A DNA stretch of 64,000 nt from Robiginitalea marina (GCF_024006985.1 NZ_JAMXIB010000010.1:1-64000), one strand, 5' to 3'. Shown: positions 1 through 7,932, counted from the first letter of the stretch. Made by a program: numbers and translations. Notes: generated by a model from the sequence alone, not told the origin.

Positions 1-73
1 TAACCTGTCAAATATCCTGAGCTTGGTGAAAAGCTTTTAAAAAAGTATTCATAAATTCGCAGACTCGTTTTCC
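1..73. other. left window edge, unresolved
   Basis: AT-rich leader in front of the first tRNA gene. One forward frame reads through from the edge to a TAA at 38-40, so the 3' end of a gene lying to the left is possible. Too little is visible to call it, and no tRNA promoter could be placed with confidence. Confidence 0.2.
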
Positions 74-145
74 GGCCCCGTAGTTCAATGGATAGAATAG
101 AAGTTTCCTAAACTTTAGATCCAAGTTCGATTCTTGGCGGGGCTA
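74..145 (+). tRNA. tRNA-Arg (anticodon CCT)
   Basis: A full cloverleaf can be folded over 72 nt. The acceptor stem GGCCCCG pairs with CGGGGCT (one G.T pair), and the D stem is GTTC/GAAT. The anticodon stem GAAGT/ACTTT encloses the loop TTCCTAA with anticodon CCT. The T arm CCAAG-TTCGATT-CTTGG is intact and the discriminator is A. CCA is not encoded. A strong hairpin follows 17 nt downstream. It is the first of two tRNA-Arg genes, the second of which carries the genomic island. Confidence 0.93.
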
Positions 146-154
146 CAAATAAGC

Positions 155-276
155 ACCAAAACACCCCGGCGAATGCCGGGGTATTTTATTTCCGGAGGGC
201 CGCGTAGAAAGCTTGCTTTCTTAAGCGGGCCGAAGGAAATAAAACCCGGGCTGCGTCAGCAGAACGGAGTTTTGGT
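155..276. repeat. tRNA-linked palindromic spacer element, copy 1
   Basis: A long imperfect palindrome opens with ACCAAAACACC and closes with GTTTTGGT. Inner arms ATTTTATTTCC/GGAAATAAAA and GGCCGC/GCGGGCC surround a central AAAGCTTGCTTT. It sits in a spacer unit of about 200 bp that starts with the tRNA 3' end (GCGGGGCTAC at 137) and ends near a GCGGGG at 338. Two more copies lie at 37773-37894 and 37967-38089, beyond the far end of the island. No protein appears to be encoded. Confidence 0.75.
163..182 (+). terminator. terminator of tRNA-Arg(CCT)
   Basis: An eight-base-pair GC-rich stem, ACCCCGGC/GCCGGGGT, closes on the loop GAAT and is followed by ATTTTATTT. It lies shortly after the tRNA and forms part of the larger palindromic spacer element. 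Confidence 0.7.
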
Positions 277-435
277 ATTTTCAGACTGAGCCCCTTTCAA
301 GAACAACGAGGCGAAGCTCACTTTCGGATATCTCCTGGCGGGGTATTCGCGGAAGCAACGCTCCCCTGTAGCTGCCTCTCCAACCCAAAACTTCACACGG
401 AGTGCTTTTTAGCAGAAAAATCCCAGAAACCTTTT

Positions 436-443
436 TATCTTTG
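436..443 (+). promoter_or_regulatory. -7 box for tRNA-Arg(CCG)
   Basis: TATCTTTG matches the Bacteroidota -7 consensus TAnnTTTG and lies about 10 bp before the tRNA 5' end, as expected for a promoter starting at the mature end. No clear -33 TTG was found. Confidence 0.5.
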
Positions 444-453
444 CCACCCGATT

Positions 454-525
454 GGCTCCGTAGTACAATGGATAGTATGTGGGTTTCCGGTACCCAAGAT
501 CTAGGTTCGATTCCTAGCGGGGCTA
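454..525 (+). tRNA. tRNA-Arg (anticodon CCG), island integration target
   Basis: A 72-nt cloverleaf: acceptor GGCTCCG/CGGGGCT, D stem GTAC/GTAT, perfect anticodon stem TGGGT/ACCCA around TTCCGGT (anticodon CCG), and T arm CTAGG-TTCGATT-CCTAG. CCA is not encoded. Its last part is repeated at 37741-37764 beside the integrase gene, so the tRNA is the attachment gene and has been kept whole at the left junction. Confidence 0.94.
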
Positions 526-526
526 C
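503..526 (+). other. attL core (3' end of tRNA-Arg)
   Basis: This 24-bp end of the tRNA matches 37741-37764 at 21 of 24 positions, with the final 13 bp (CTAGCGGGGCTAC) identical. The integrase gene borders the other copy, which is the usual arrangement for tRNA-targeting elements. Confidence 0.75.
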
Positions 527-533
527 TAAATTT

Positions 534-574
534 AAAGCCATCTGATTGATATTCAATCAAATGGCTTTTTTTAT
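534..574 (+). terminator. terminator at the left end of the island
   Basis: The stem TGATTGA/TCAATCA with loop TAT is extended by AAAGCCAT/ATGGCTTT across one mismatch and followed by a T run. It ends transcription of tRNA-Arg(CCG) and is supplied by the inserted DNA. Confidence 0.8.
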
Positions 575-591
575 TCCCGATTCTTTCCCGA
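574..591 (+). other. putative integrase arm sites, left end
   Basis: Two direct copies of TCCCGA have their CCCGA cores 11 bp apart (576 and 587) and are followed by CTTTTAAA. The same pair with the same spacing and a nearly identical tail occurs inside the right end at 37606-37623. One helical turn of spacing and presence at both ends suggest arm-type recombinase binding sites. Confidence 0.5.
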
Positions 592-660
592 CTTTTAAAC
601 AGCACCGCTCTTCAGTAGGGATTTAAATCCTCTCCTGCCATTTAATTTCTACCGTCAAAA

Positions 661-733
661 TTAGGGGGTGCCAGGAAAATGAGAATTAGGTGGGTGGCCT
701 TCAATAGGGTAGAGCCGCAGTGTGTGACAGAAG
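661..733. repeat. decayed IS-end-like element A
   Basis: A G-rich non-coding stretch holds GGGTGCC, GGGTGGCC and a terminal GCAGTGTGTGAC. It aligns with 8891-8958. The style (repeated GGGTGG-C units) recalls the multi-repeat ends of IS21-family elements. No transposase is present, so this is at most a remnant. Confidence 0.35.
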
Positions 734-860
734 TGTTATTGGAGCTTCTGAACTCAGCTAAAAATTCTGGCGTGAATATTCTGTCTTGAGCGTGATGAAA
801 AATTCTTAGATTTAAGCAACATTCTAAATGCATTGCCCCAATTCAACACTTAATTTGAAG

Positions 861-1415
861 ATGAATTTTAAGAGTTTCTTTTTGCCGTCTTTTTTAGCTT
901 TTGCCTTTCTTTTAGCCTGCAAGGATAATAAGGATCAAAGAGACCATACTCCAGCAGTGACATCCAATGGAAACAACTTTGTTACTAATGTTAATTGGGG
1001 TCATTATTACGACAATCGGCCTGGGTCAAAAAAAAATGCTGTTCTAACTATGTTAGTACCATTGAAAAATGTTTCGGGTCAAAAGTTTGACGATGTTAGC
1101 ATAAGGGCAGAAATAGACATAGAATTTGAACATAAAACATTCAATTTAAATCTTAGACAGGAAATTACAGGGGGTTCATTAAACAGGCTGAATGGAGACG
1201 ACCAACTTCCTGCTGATAATCCTTTGCAAGATTTTTATTTGGTCCCGTTTATAATTGAAAAAACAGTACTACCCCCGGAAACTTTTAAACATAAACCAAA
1301 AAACATACAAATGAAAATGACTGTTTATGCAAGAAATGCTGTTGGGTACTCAAATTTTCCTGGCGATGTCATTTTCTCGAATTATGACGGTAAAATAAAT
1401 TTACCTTCTTGGTAA
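861..1415 (+). CDS. predicted lipoprotein, unknown function
   Basis: About 184 residues from the Met at 861. That start was chosen because it is followed at once by a lipoprotein signal ending in the lipobox LLAC, whereas the longer frame from 828 adds 11 residues ahead of the signal. The Cys is followed by charged residues (KDNKD), the Bacteroidota surface-export style. The body is rich in beta-type sequence and I recognise no family. It is the first cargo gene of the island, with no co-directional neighbour closer than 790 bp. Confidence 0.65.
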   Translation: MNFKSFFLPSFLAFAFLLACKDNKDQRDHTPAVTSNGNNFVTNVNWGHYYDNRPGSKKNAVLTMLVPLKNVSGQKFDDVSIRAEIDIEFEHKTFNLNLRQEITGGSLNRLNGDDQLPADNPLQDFYLVPFIIEKTVLPPETFKHKPKNIQMKMTVYARNAVGYSNFPGDVIFSNYDGKINLPSW

Positions 1416-1757
1416 CTATTCCAAATATCATTTGGAAGTAATAAGACTCACGCATTGTACTGTTATCAACTTGTCATAATAAGAATGAAAACCTTTGTCT
1501 TTTCCTTAGTTCTCCGAAATAGCCGTGTTATTTGAGACAAAATCCCATGGCTATTTAATCAGGTTTTAACATTTCAAGAAACAACGCTATTTACCCCATA
1601 GCCATACCTTAATTAAAAAAATTCTTAGATAATTTAAATCCAGCAATCTCTCATTAATAGGTCCCAACAGGAAAAGGCTCGTGGGCACCCCAAAAAACAA
1701 TATCGACCCCGGGGGGATATCACAAGGATAGGTCGAGAGTGTCGGGGACATATAGCT
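1416..1757. other. intergenic, no gene seen
   Basis: AT-rich with scattered stops in every frame. A short GC-rich patch near 1705-1750 (CCCCGGGGGG) stands out from its surroundings and may be another decayed insertion end. I see no convincing promoter or gene. Confidence 0.4.
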
Positions 1758-1787
1758 TCAAAAATACCCAACCGTCTTACTCATACT
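1758..1787 (-). pseudogene. C-terminal remnant of the gene family at 2590
   Basis: On the minus strand this reads SMSKTVGYF then stop. The intact gene at 2590-2811 ends SMEKAVGYF then stop. An in-frame stop immediately precedes the remnant. It therefore appears to be the leftover tail of a second copy whose body has been lost. Confidence 0.4.
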
Positions 1788-1812
1788 TTAGTCCTATAAA
1801 ATCGTGATTGGT

Positions 1813-2007
1813 TCAGGAGCGATAATAGAAAAACAGTAGACCTAATCCCAGAGCAATAAAGCCCAATAAAATTAATAGTCCCCACCCCAAAGACTCGTAA
1901 AATGAGTTCTTAAAATTCTCTTGCCTTTGTGGGAAACCACAATGCGGGCACTCAAACGCCTTGTCTGATATTTCTTTACCGCACTCTGCACATTTAGTTA
2001 GCGCCAA
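1813..2007 (-). CDS. zinc-ribbon membrane protein
   Basis: A small protein of about 64 residues when read from TTG at 2007. That start gives MALTKCAECGKEIS, the normal beginning of this family, and has AGAGGA upstream; the ATG-started frame adds 21 unlikely residues. Two CxxC knuckles (CAEC and CPHC) form a zinc ribbon in the first 30 residues, and one hydrophobic helix (GLLILLGFIALGLGLLFF) ends the protein. Such proteins are common and uncharacterised; a cytoplasmic zinc ribbon on a membrane anchor is expected. Confidence 0.6.
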   Translation of the reverse strand: MALTKCAECGKEISDKAFECPHCGFPQRQENFKNSFYESLGWGLLILLGFIALGLGLLFFYYRS

Positions 2008-2205
2008 ACCCCAATTTTCCTCTATGATAACAAAGCCAAAAAAGAAAACCCCTGCCGCCTCAATTGCCAAGGGGTTCTATGAAAACAATCAAACGATTCA
2101 AAGGAACCGTTTCAGACTGGAATTTCATTTCATCAAGTTTCGTCCTTTTTCTCTTTTTAGGATTATGTTATACCTTTAAATCAAATACAAATTAAAACTC
2201 ACGGT

Positions 2206-2502
2206 ATGAGAGCTATTCTGGCAGTTATTTTTATTGTCTTTATCACAAGTTGTAAAGAGGAAAAATCAGCTAATATTTTACCAACAGAGCAAAGTACTGA
2301 GGAAGTAGTCATAAGCTTAAAGGACTCTATTCAGAAAATAAATGATAAGATTACTGAAATATCCGAACAACAGGAGCGCATAACTGAAAATATTAGTCCT
2401 GAAAATCCGATTATAAAAAATATTGAGAAGGAATACATAAAACTATTACTCCTGAGAGAGGAGCTACAAATTCAAGTAGCGACTTTAGAGGCAGGTATTT
2501 AA
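2206..2502 (+). CDS. small coiled-coil lipoprotein
   Basis: 98 residues. A short signal ends in the lipobox FITSC at about residue 16, followed by KEEK. Residues about 35-98 are charged and heptad-like (IQKINDKITEISEQQERI; EKEYIKLLLLREELQIQV), so an extended coiled coil is likely. No domain is recognised. It stands alone on the plus strand. Confidence 0.6.
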   Translation: MRAILAVIFIVFITSCKEEKSANILPTEQSTEEVVISLKDSIQKINDKITEISEQQERITENISPENPIIKNIEKEYIKLLLLREELQIQVATLEAGI

Positions 2503-2589
2503 TCAGGTTCTAATCAAACTTTACGGTTAACTCAGGTTAATGACGATTTCCTAATCAAATGAACATTAATTACTGGTTATAATCTCCTT

Positions 2590-2811
2590 TCAAAAATACC
2601 CAACAGCCTTTTCCATGCTGTAAAGATTGTGGGGAGTCATTTTTTCAGGAGAGTAGATGTGAATCTGTTGTAGCTGAAACCGCTTCACACACCAGGCGAA
2701 GAATGCTTTGTCTTTAAGCCTTGGATTAGTGGCACTCTTCCATATTTGTTTGTAGCGTTGGCATTTGCATAATTCCTGGTCGGCATACTTTCTAAATTCG
2801 GCTTCGTTCAT
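2590..2811 (-). CDS. small hypothetical protein, basic and Cys-containing
   Basis: 73 residues with no signal or membrane segment. Features are CKCQRYKQIWK near residue 15 and an aromatic FFAWCVKRF near residue 40. I do not recognise the family. A tail of a second copy survives at 1758-1787, and the frame at 6958 also ends NGYF-stop, so members or fragments seem scattered through this part of the island. The gene opposes its neighbours. Confidence 0.45.
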   Translation of the reverse strand: MNEAEFRKYADQELCKCQRYKQIWKSATNPRLKDKAFFAWCVKRFQLQQIHIYSPEKMTPHNLYSMEKAVGYF

Positions 2812-3139
2812 CTTGGTTTTTCCTTTAAAGTTATTGAAGACTGGAACAGGTTTGAGACTATTTTCATCCTTATACTAATATGATGAGGTAGCCAATCTAA
2901 TTTCTCAATTCTCTCCAACAATTCTTGAGTTCAATAATTCTATGCCTCAATTAAGTTGTCACCTCTGATTACACTTAATCTATAAAGTGTGTTATTCGTC
3001 GTATGCTACAGTATATCAACATATTAAAAGATGTTAAATATGATAATTGTCACCTCTCAGATTACCGTTTTATTTTATGTTTGCCAGCTGATATTCTAAG
3101 TTATTATTAAAAGAATTGGCTAATTAAGACTAAAAGGAA
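2812..3139. other. intergenic with a direct repeat
   Basis: No gene is visible. The motif TTGTCACCTCT occurs at 2956 and 3047, each time followed within two bases by GATTAC, 91 bp apart. TATGTTTG at 3076-3083 fits a Bacteroidota -7 box for the gene starting at 3140. The repeat could be an operator pair or a duplication scar. Confidence 0.4.
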
Positions 3140-3823
3140 ATGGATAAATATTTAAGACAAATTGTGTGGATTTTAATGTTACTAATCTTTCCAGTAGCCT
3201 CATTTGCCCAAAAAGATGTAACACAATTTCTTGATATTCCCGTTGATGGATATAAGCTCGAAATGATAGAAAAATTGAAATCGAGAGGATTTACAATTAT
3301 GGAGGGTAATGAAGATATTTTGGAAGGTGAATTTAACGGACGAGACGTTAATTTGTTTATTGGAACGAACAATAATAAGGTTTGGCGAATTGTTGTTCGA
3401 GATAAATATCCCTCAGATGAAATAAATATTAAAATCAGGTTTAATACTTTAATTCAACAATTTGCAAATAGTAGTAGATATAGTATCCAATCCGACTCAT
3501 TAATATCGAAATTCATTATTCCTGAAGATGAAGACATTACATATGAAATGAAAGTGAATAATAAGCGATATGATGCAATGTTTTACCAAAAAGCAATAAA
3601 ATCTGATTCTTTAACTTTTGAAATTGAAAAGCTTGTTGCGCAAGAAGAAAGAAATGACGAGGATTTTGAAAAAGTTAATGATTTAATATTGGAAAGGGCG
3701 CAAGTTCAAATGAATGCCTTGAATAAGCAAGTTTGGTTTATGATTAAAGAAAATTATGGTGAATATCGCATAATGATATTCTATGAAAATGCTTTTAACG
3801 AGGCAAATGGAAAAGATTTGTAG
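3140..3823 (+). CDS. secreted protein, unknown function
   Basis: 227 residues with a classical signal peptide (hydrophobic IVWILMLLIFPVASF, then AQ at about 23-24). The mature part begins with a motif common to exported Bacteroidota hypotheticals (FLDIPVDG, then a helix and GFTI, then LEGEFNG), suggesting a small alpha/beta exported domain. The C-terminal half is charged and helical. No catalytic motif is visible. The truncated nuclease gene follows 12 bp later. Confidence 0.6.
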   Translation: MDKYLRQIVWILMLLIFPVASFAQKDVTQFLDIPVDGYKLEMIEKLKSRGFTIMEGNEDILEGEFNGRDVNLFIGTNNNKVWRIVVRDKYPSDEINIKIRFNTLIQQFANSSRYSIQSDSLISKFIIPEDEDITYEMKVNNKRYDAMFYQKAIKSDSLTFEIEKLVAQEERNDEDFEKVNDLILERAQVQMNALNKQVWFMIKENYGEYRIMIFYENAFNEANGKDL

Positions 3824-3835
3824 TAGTGTTAAACA

Positions 3836-4060
3836 ATGACGCTCCGAATCTGCATCCTTTTTCTCCTGCTAAGCTCTTCGGCCTGTCGCTCGACAACAAC
3901 AAATGAACAGGACACAGTATATGGCAAAGTCATAAGCATAGCAGACGGAGACACTTTCACGCTCCTCCAGGGTCAATTTGGAGGGGGTAATTATCAAGTG
4001 TGCAGCAGAACCTGTTCTGGCATTAACCGGATTCAATCTAATGTCAAAGAATTGGAATAG
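3836..4060 (+). pseudogene. truncated secreted thermonuclease-like gene
   Basis: The first 44 codons match the intact nuclease at 12636: lipoprotein-type leader, then DTVYGKVISIADGDTFTLL, against DTIQGKVVGIADGDTFTML there. Homology ends abruptly inside the DGDT active-site segment and unrelated sequence runs to a stop. The breakpoint is exactly where a G-rich motif (3970-3987), shared with 6818-6835, begins. The product would lack all arginine and glutamate catalytic residues. Confidence 0.7.
3970..3987. repeat. IS-end-like motif B at a gene breakpoint
   Basis: GGGTCAATTTGGAGGGGG differs by one base from 6818-6835. It marks the point where the nuclease gene loses homology. GGGTCAATTTG-type units are reminiscent of IS21-family ends, which is the only hint of its origin. 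Confidence 0.4.
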
Positions 4061-4232
4061 CATATGGATTAAGGAATTAGCATGGCTCAAATGAGCCAAA
4101 AATACCCGCCTAAGTATACACTTTTGAATCGCAAGATATCCGAGTTAGTATTATCCAGCTTTTTAACTTGCCGTATAAAGGTTAACTTTAAGTTCATAAA
4201 GTAAGTTAGGTTTCATATTTGATAAACCTTCA

Positions 4233-4571
4233 TTGAAAGAGACAATAGATTTAAATACCGCCTTCTCGATCGAATTGGAAACCTCAAACAATTGGCGGTT
4301 AGAACCAAGAGGGAAATATCAAGGACTTCCACTTTACGAATCTTTAGGTGGTAAGGTTTCCGCAATAGCTATTGTTGAAAATCCGGCAATCGGAGAAAAA
4401 GCGGTTGGCATTGGTAATGATAGGATTATGGGACTGGTTATGATACCTGATCTAAAAATCTTTAGAAATTTGGGCCCGAATGGTCCAGAAAGATGCTATT
4501 GGTATTTTTCAGCGGAAACTATTAAAGAACTCCAAAGAACATATGAAGGTGAGGCCAAACTTGGTCATTAA
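4233..4571 (+). pseudogene. fragment resembling XkdF-type phage prohead protease
   Basis: The frame of 112 codons opens on TTG. It contains VSAIAIVENPAIG, then GLVMIPDLKIFR and CYWYFSAETIKEL. This order (a xxNPAIG segment, a V(G)P.MIPD.xIyR segment, and YfSxETI) is typical of the N-terminal part of the XkdF-like putative phage serine protease. No capsid, portal or terminase gene is nearby and the C-terminal part is missing. It is most likely a stranded prophage fragment; a small domesticated protein cannot be excluded. Confidence 0.5.
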
Positions 4572-4961
4572 ATACGAAAACCTAAAATGGGGTCTTCCTC
4601 ATTCCGTCCTCTTCCCTACCTTTAACTTTATTCCCTAAATTTACTTTTAATCAAACCCGGAAACTGCCCGTTTCCAAGCTGGTTTTGCTCGCCGTATTTT
4701 GGGGCGCCATACTGAAGCTTAATTGATCTTCTTTGAGGTAACACAAGGCTCCCAAAGAATGCAGGCGCAGTCCGTGGCGCAAAACATGCCCTCAGAACAG
4801 ATGCATACCCATAGCCGTTATCAATAATTAAAAACAAGAATTAGTAAATGGCAGAACTTTCATTTTTTGTCAGCAAGATTCACCATCTTCATCTTCTCAT
4901 TACATCCAGGAAATGACAGATGAAATAAATAGAAAGTCTAATGATTGCATTTTAAATTTTA
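4572..4961. other. intergenic, includes a GC-richer patch
   Basis: No supported gene. The stretch 4650-4830 is visibly GC-richer than its surroundings and has an open minus-strand frame of 69 codons without any recognisable motif. It may be a fragment of foreign or repeat DNA. Confidence 0.3.
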
Positions 4962-5444
4962 ATGCCGAAGAATGAAAAAAAAATGGGAGATAGAGAGATC
5001 ATCTTTAAAAAGATAAGTGTCATTTCTTATAGTAAAAAATACGGGGCTACTAAAGCAAGTCAAGTGTACAAAGTTTCAACGTCAACAATATATAGGTGGC
5101 GAAAAGAAATGAAGACGGAGATGGAAACTTATGAGGCGAAATTCAATAATGTCATTATTGTCGACACTTGTAATACGTTTGATAGGATAAACAAAAAATC
5201 TTTAAGTGCTGATAATCATGGTATTGAACATGAAAGAAAATTGATTAATGAGGATAGTAGCGAAGAAAACAAAAGGCCTATAAAGCCAATAAATAATACA
5301 GATATTAGTATGGGCTCTACTAATTTAAAAGAGAAAATCAACACCTTTTTTCTCTATATAATTATTGCTTTGGTTGTAATTATAGGCTTGTACTTAGCCT
5401 TAAGCACTGGAGGATATGATGCTTCGATGCCAAGAGGAAGGTGA
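4962..5444 (+). CDS. HTH protein with C-terminal membrane helix
   Basis: 160 residues. Residues about 12-50 form a transposase-type helix-turn-helix (KKYGATKASQVYKVSTSTIYRWRKEM), with the recognition helix STIYRWRKEM. The middle is polar, and residues about 127-148 are a strong transmembrane helix (FFLYIIIALVVIIGLYLALS) with a short tail. A DNA-binding domain tethered to the membrane is unusual. The SRA-HNH nuclease starts 36 bp downstream in the same direction, so a role with it (regulator or sensor) is possible but not shown. Confidence 0.6.
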   Translation: MPKNEKKMGDREIIFKKISVISYSKKYGATKASQVYKVSTSTIYRWRKEMKTEMETYEAKFNNVIIVDTCNTFDRINKKSLSADNHGIEHERKLINEDSSEENKRPIKPINNTDISMGSTNLKEKINTFFLYIIIALVVIIGLYLALSTGGYDASMPRGR

Positions 5445-5480
5445 AAAGAAAATAATTTTGATTATTACTTTTTAATTAAC

Positions 5481-6359
5481 ATGCCACGACAAATAATCTT
5501 TGGAGAAATACCAGGCATTGAGGAGGGCCACTGGTTCCAAGGGCGAAAGGAGATGATGCCCACCAGCTTTCACAGAAATTGGGCCGCAGGTATTGATGGA
5601 AACGGAAGGGAAGGTGCTGCAGCTATTGTGCTTTCTGGCGGTTATGAAGACGACAAAGACTTAGGAGAAGAAATTATCTATACTGGTGCCGGGGGAAATG
5701 ATCCCACAACTGGGAAGCAAACTGAAGACCAATCCTGGCACAATAGAGGTAACGCAGGACTGCTTAAAAGCATGAATGAAGGATTGCCAGTTCGTGTAAT
5801 TCGAGGATCTTCGCATAACTCAAAATTCTCACCCAAAATAGGATACCAATACGCCGGTTTATTTAGCGTAATTGATGCCTGGGAAGAAGTAGGAAAGAGC
5901 GGTTATAAGATTTGTCGTTTTAAGCTTGTTTACAGCGGCGATAATGAATCGAGAGGGTCTGCAGAGGAAATAGAGTTAGATCATGGCATAAGAGCTAAAA
6001 AACGGCAAATAGGGACTATTTTAAGGATCATTCGAGACACCAAAATAGCCAGAGACGTAAAGCTGCTTTATAACTTCAAATGCCAAGTTTGCGGGACGGC
6101 CATAGAAATAAAAAACGGCCTGTATGCAGAAGGTGCTCACATTAGACCTTTAGGAGAACCTCACAATGGTGACGACAGCCTCGCCAATATCCTATGCCTA
6201 TGTCCTAACCACCATGTAATGTTTGACAGAGGATCTTTCTCTATAGCAGATGACCTTCAGCTATTAGGAAAGGCGGCGGGAACACTTCATGTTGACAACA
6301 AACACAAGCTTGATAAAAGCAATCTAAAGTACCACAGAGACTCCCATGGATACGATTAA
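5481..6359 (+). CDS. SRA (YDG)-HNH modification-dependent endonuclease
   Basis: 292 residues. Residues about 1-155 are an SRA domain, the fold that flips out 5-methyl- or 5-hydroxymethyl-cytosine. Landmarks include SGGYEDDKDLGEEI, YTGAGGND, LPVRVIRG and YAGLFSVIDAWEE, remarkably close to the eukaryotic UHRF1 pattern. Residues about 199-265 are an HNH nuclease with zinc-binding CQVC, the catalytic AHIRPLG (H220), N236 and CPNHH near 241-245. The expected role is type IV-like restriction of DNA with modified cytosine. The last 14 bp overlap the Nudix gene, so the two are translationally coupled. A truncated second copy lies at 10778. Confidence 0.88.
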   Translation: MPRQIIFGEIPGIEEGHWFQGRKEMMPTSFHRNWAAGIDGNGREGAAAIVLSGGYEDDKDLGEEIIYTGAGGNDPTTGKQTEDQSWHNRGNAGLLKSMNEGLPVRVIRGSSHNSKFSPKIGYQYAGLFSVIDAWEEVGKSGYKICRFKLVYSGDNESRGSAEEIELDHGIRAKKRQIGTILRIIRDTKIARDVKLLYNFKCQVCGTAIEIKNGLYAEGAHIRPLGEPHNGDDSLANILCLCPNHHVMFDRGSFSIADDLQLLGKAAGTLHVDNKHKLDKSNLKYHRDSHGYD

Positions 6360-6732
6360 GGTTGTATGTGGGATCATCTACCAGGATGGCAAGGTTTTTA
6401 TCTGTAGAAGAAGACCTGGAAAGCATCTCGAGGGTTACTGGGAATTTCCTGGAGGTAAGGTAGAGTCTAACGAAGATGAAAAAGACTCCCTGTCCCGAGA
6501 GCTACATGAGGAATTAGAAATGGAGGTGGAGATCAAAGACTACTACGCTACCTCCAATTACTCTTATGAATCTATATCCATAAAGCTCATAGCCTACCAT
6601 TGTGAGTTGATCCAATATTCTTCCAAACTGACTGATCATGATAAATTTGAGTGGGTTTCTCCGGAGGACTTATTGGATTGGAAGCTTGCGCCAGCGGATA
6701 TTCCACTGGCAAAAAAGCTGCTAAATATTTAA
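6346..6732 (+). CDS. Nudix (MutT-like) NTP pyrophosphohydrolase
   Basis: 128 residues, the usual size for MutT. The Nudix box spans about residues 37-59: G37 then five residues and E43, followed by RELHEEL at 51-57; the usual late Gly is Glu here. The N-terminus (VVCGIIYQDGKVFICRR) and the WEFPGGK loop are typical of 8-oxo-dGTP or modified-dNTP sanitising enzymes. It overlaps the SRA-HNH gene by 14 bp, so they are co-expressed. A pool-cleansing hydrolase paired with a modified-base nuclease suggests a shared substrate, perhaps keeping modified nucleotides out of self DNA; that link is inference. Confidence 0.85.
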   Translation: MDTIKVVCGIIYQDGKVFICRRRPGKHLEGYWEFPGGKVESNEDEKDSLSRELHEELEMEVEIKDYYATSNYSYESISIKLIAYHCELIQYSSKLTDHDKFEWVSPEDLLDWKLAPADIPLAKKLLNI

Positions 6733-7074
6733 GATTTGACATATTCAGTCTATCTGTACCGTAGAAATTGATTCTTGTGTTAAAAGATGGGGGTGCAACC
6801 AAAAAATGCCTGCTTCGGGGTCAATTTGAAGGGGGGGTACCTTTTGGGATGGAATAGACTCAATTTTTGAATTACCGGATCTATCATTTTCCCCAAAAAC
6901 GTAATTCGCCTTTATGGTGGATGTGATTTCTTCTCTTTTTAGATCCAAAACATACCCTCAGAAATACCCATTGGAGTGTGTAAGACAGAGCTTCGGTTTA
7001 AAACACATACAAGTTGGCAGATATATGATAACTTTATGTAAATAAAATATAGTTACAAAAGCCGAAATATAAAA
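6733..7074. other. intergenic with decayed repeat C and promoter region
   Basis: GGGTCAATTTGAAGGGGG (6818-6835) is a one-mismatch copy of the motif at 3970. GAGTGTGTAA at 6975-6984 recurs at 9085-9094, and in both places a TTGGC...ATATA sequence follows about 35-50 bp later, ahead of a cargo gene. No gene is supported; a minus-strand frame ending NGYF-stop at 6958 may be a remnant like that at 1758. Confidence 0.4.
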
Positions 7075-7872
7075 ATGGGGTTTGACAGGCCTTTTCATAG
7101 AAATTATAGACCAGTAAAAAAGGGGCACAATTCTGGATACAGTGATTGGGCATATATTGTCGACCATCTTTATTCTGACCATCCTGAACATTACACAAGA
7201 GCATTTGAAATTCTACAAAAGGACATCATTGGACTATTTGAATATGTAGAACCTTCGGACATAAATCTCGTGACCTATTCATTTAGAATACACGAGTTGT
7301 TAATTAGAACCTGCATTGAAGTAGAAGCAAATTTCAAAGCTATATTAAGAGAAAACACTTTTAATCCAATTTTTCGAAATGGGCCAAAAAAGGGACAACC
7401 AAGACCTGAAAAAAATTGGAATATAAATGATTTTCGAATAGTTAATAAAACTCATCATTTAGATGACTATTCAATAATATTCCCTCATTGGCACGGAGTT
7501 AAAAACGAACGATTTCCTTTTAGACAATGGAAAAAGAACGAACCTTTAACTTGGTATCAAGCTTTCAATAAATGTAAGCACGATAGACTCCATAATTTTG
7601 AGCAGGCGAGTTTAGGAAATCTTTTAGATGCCTTTTCTGGTCTTTGTGTCCTTTTATCATCTCAATTCAGAACTGAAAGCTTTAGTACTGGAAGTGATAG
7701 TCTCGTCGTGAATACAGACAATTACTATGGTGGGGGATTTGGAATTGGAGGTTTTTTAATTGTAGACTTTCCTTCAGACTGGACAGAAGATGAAATGTAT
7801 GAATTTGATTGGGCTAAACTTAAAAAAGAAGAAAATCGGTTTAGCAAAATTGATTTTAATAAATACTCATAA
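7075..7872 (+). CDS. conserved hypothetical protein, HEPN-like C-terminal helices
   Basis: 265 residues, cytoplasmic, with no signal or membrane segment. The N-terminal half is helical (RIHELLIRTCIEVEANFKAIL). The C-terminal half carries WYQAFNKCKHDR and a following helix NLLDAFSGLCVLL, a pattern seen in large uncharacterised families whose KHxR helix recalls HEPN-type folds. The canonical RxxxxH motif is not clearly present, so RNase activity is not claimed. It sits as a lone plus-strand module between two nuclease-type modules in a defence-like neighbourhood. Confidence 0.5.
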   Translation: MGFDRPFHRNYRPVKKGHNSGYSDWAYIVDHLYSDHPEHYTRAFEILQKDIIGLFEYVEPSDINLVTYSFRIHELLIRTCIEVEANFKAILRENTFNPIFRNGPKKGQPRPEKNWNINDFRIVNKTHHLDDYSIIFPHWHGVKNERFPFRQWKKNEPLTWYQAFNKCKHDRLHNFEQASLGNLLDAFSGLCVLLSSQFRTESFSTGSDSLVVNTDNYYGGGFGIGGFLIVDFPSDWTEDEMYEFDWAKLKKEENRFSKIDFNKYS

Positions 7873-7912
7873 ACTCAGTTGTAACATACAATTTATATTC
7901 GCCATTACGGGC

Positions 7913-7932
7913 GATTCGACTAAGGTCGAATC
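7913..7932. other. perfect hairpin
   Basis: GATTCGAC and GTCGAATC form an eight-base-pair stem with loop TAAG. No T run follows, so it is a weak candidate terminator, operator or recombination structure. Confidence 0.35.

Noticed and set aside
281-556. Minus-strand frame of 91 codons over tRNA-Arg(CCG)
   Set aside because: It is antisense to the tRNA and the spacer element; such frames with GIEPRS-like strings are artefacts of tRNA sequence.
4628-4837. Minus-strand frame of 69 codons in a GC-richer patch
   Set aside because: No motif, no homology I recognise, and no start signal; kept only as an odd patch of composition.
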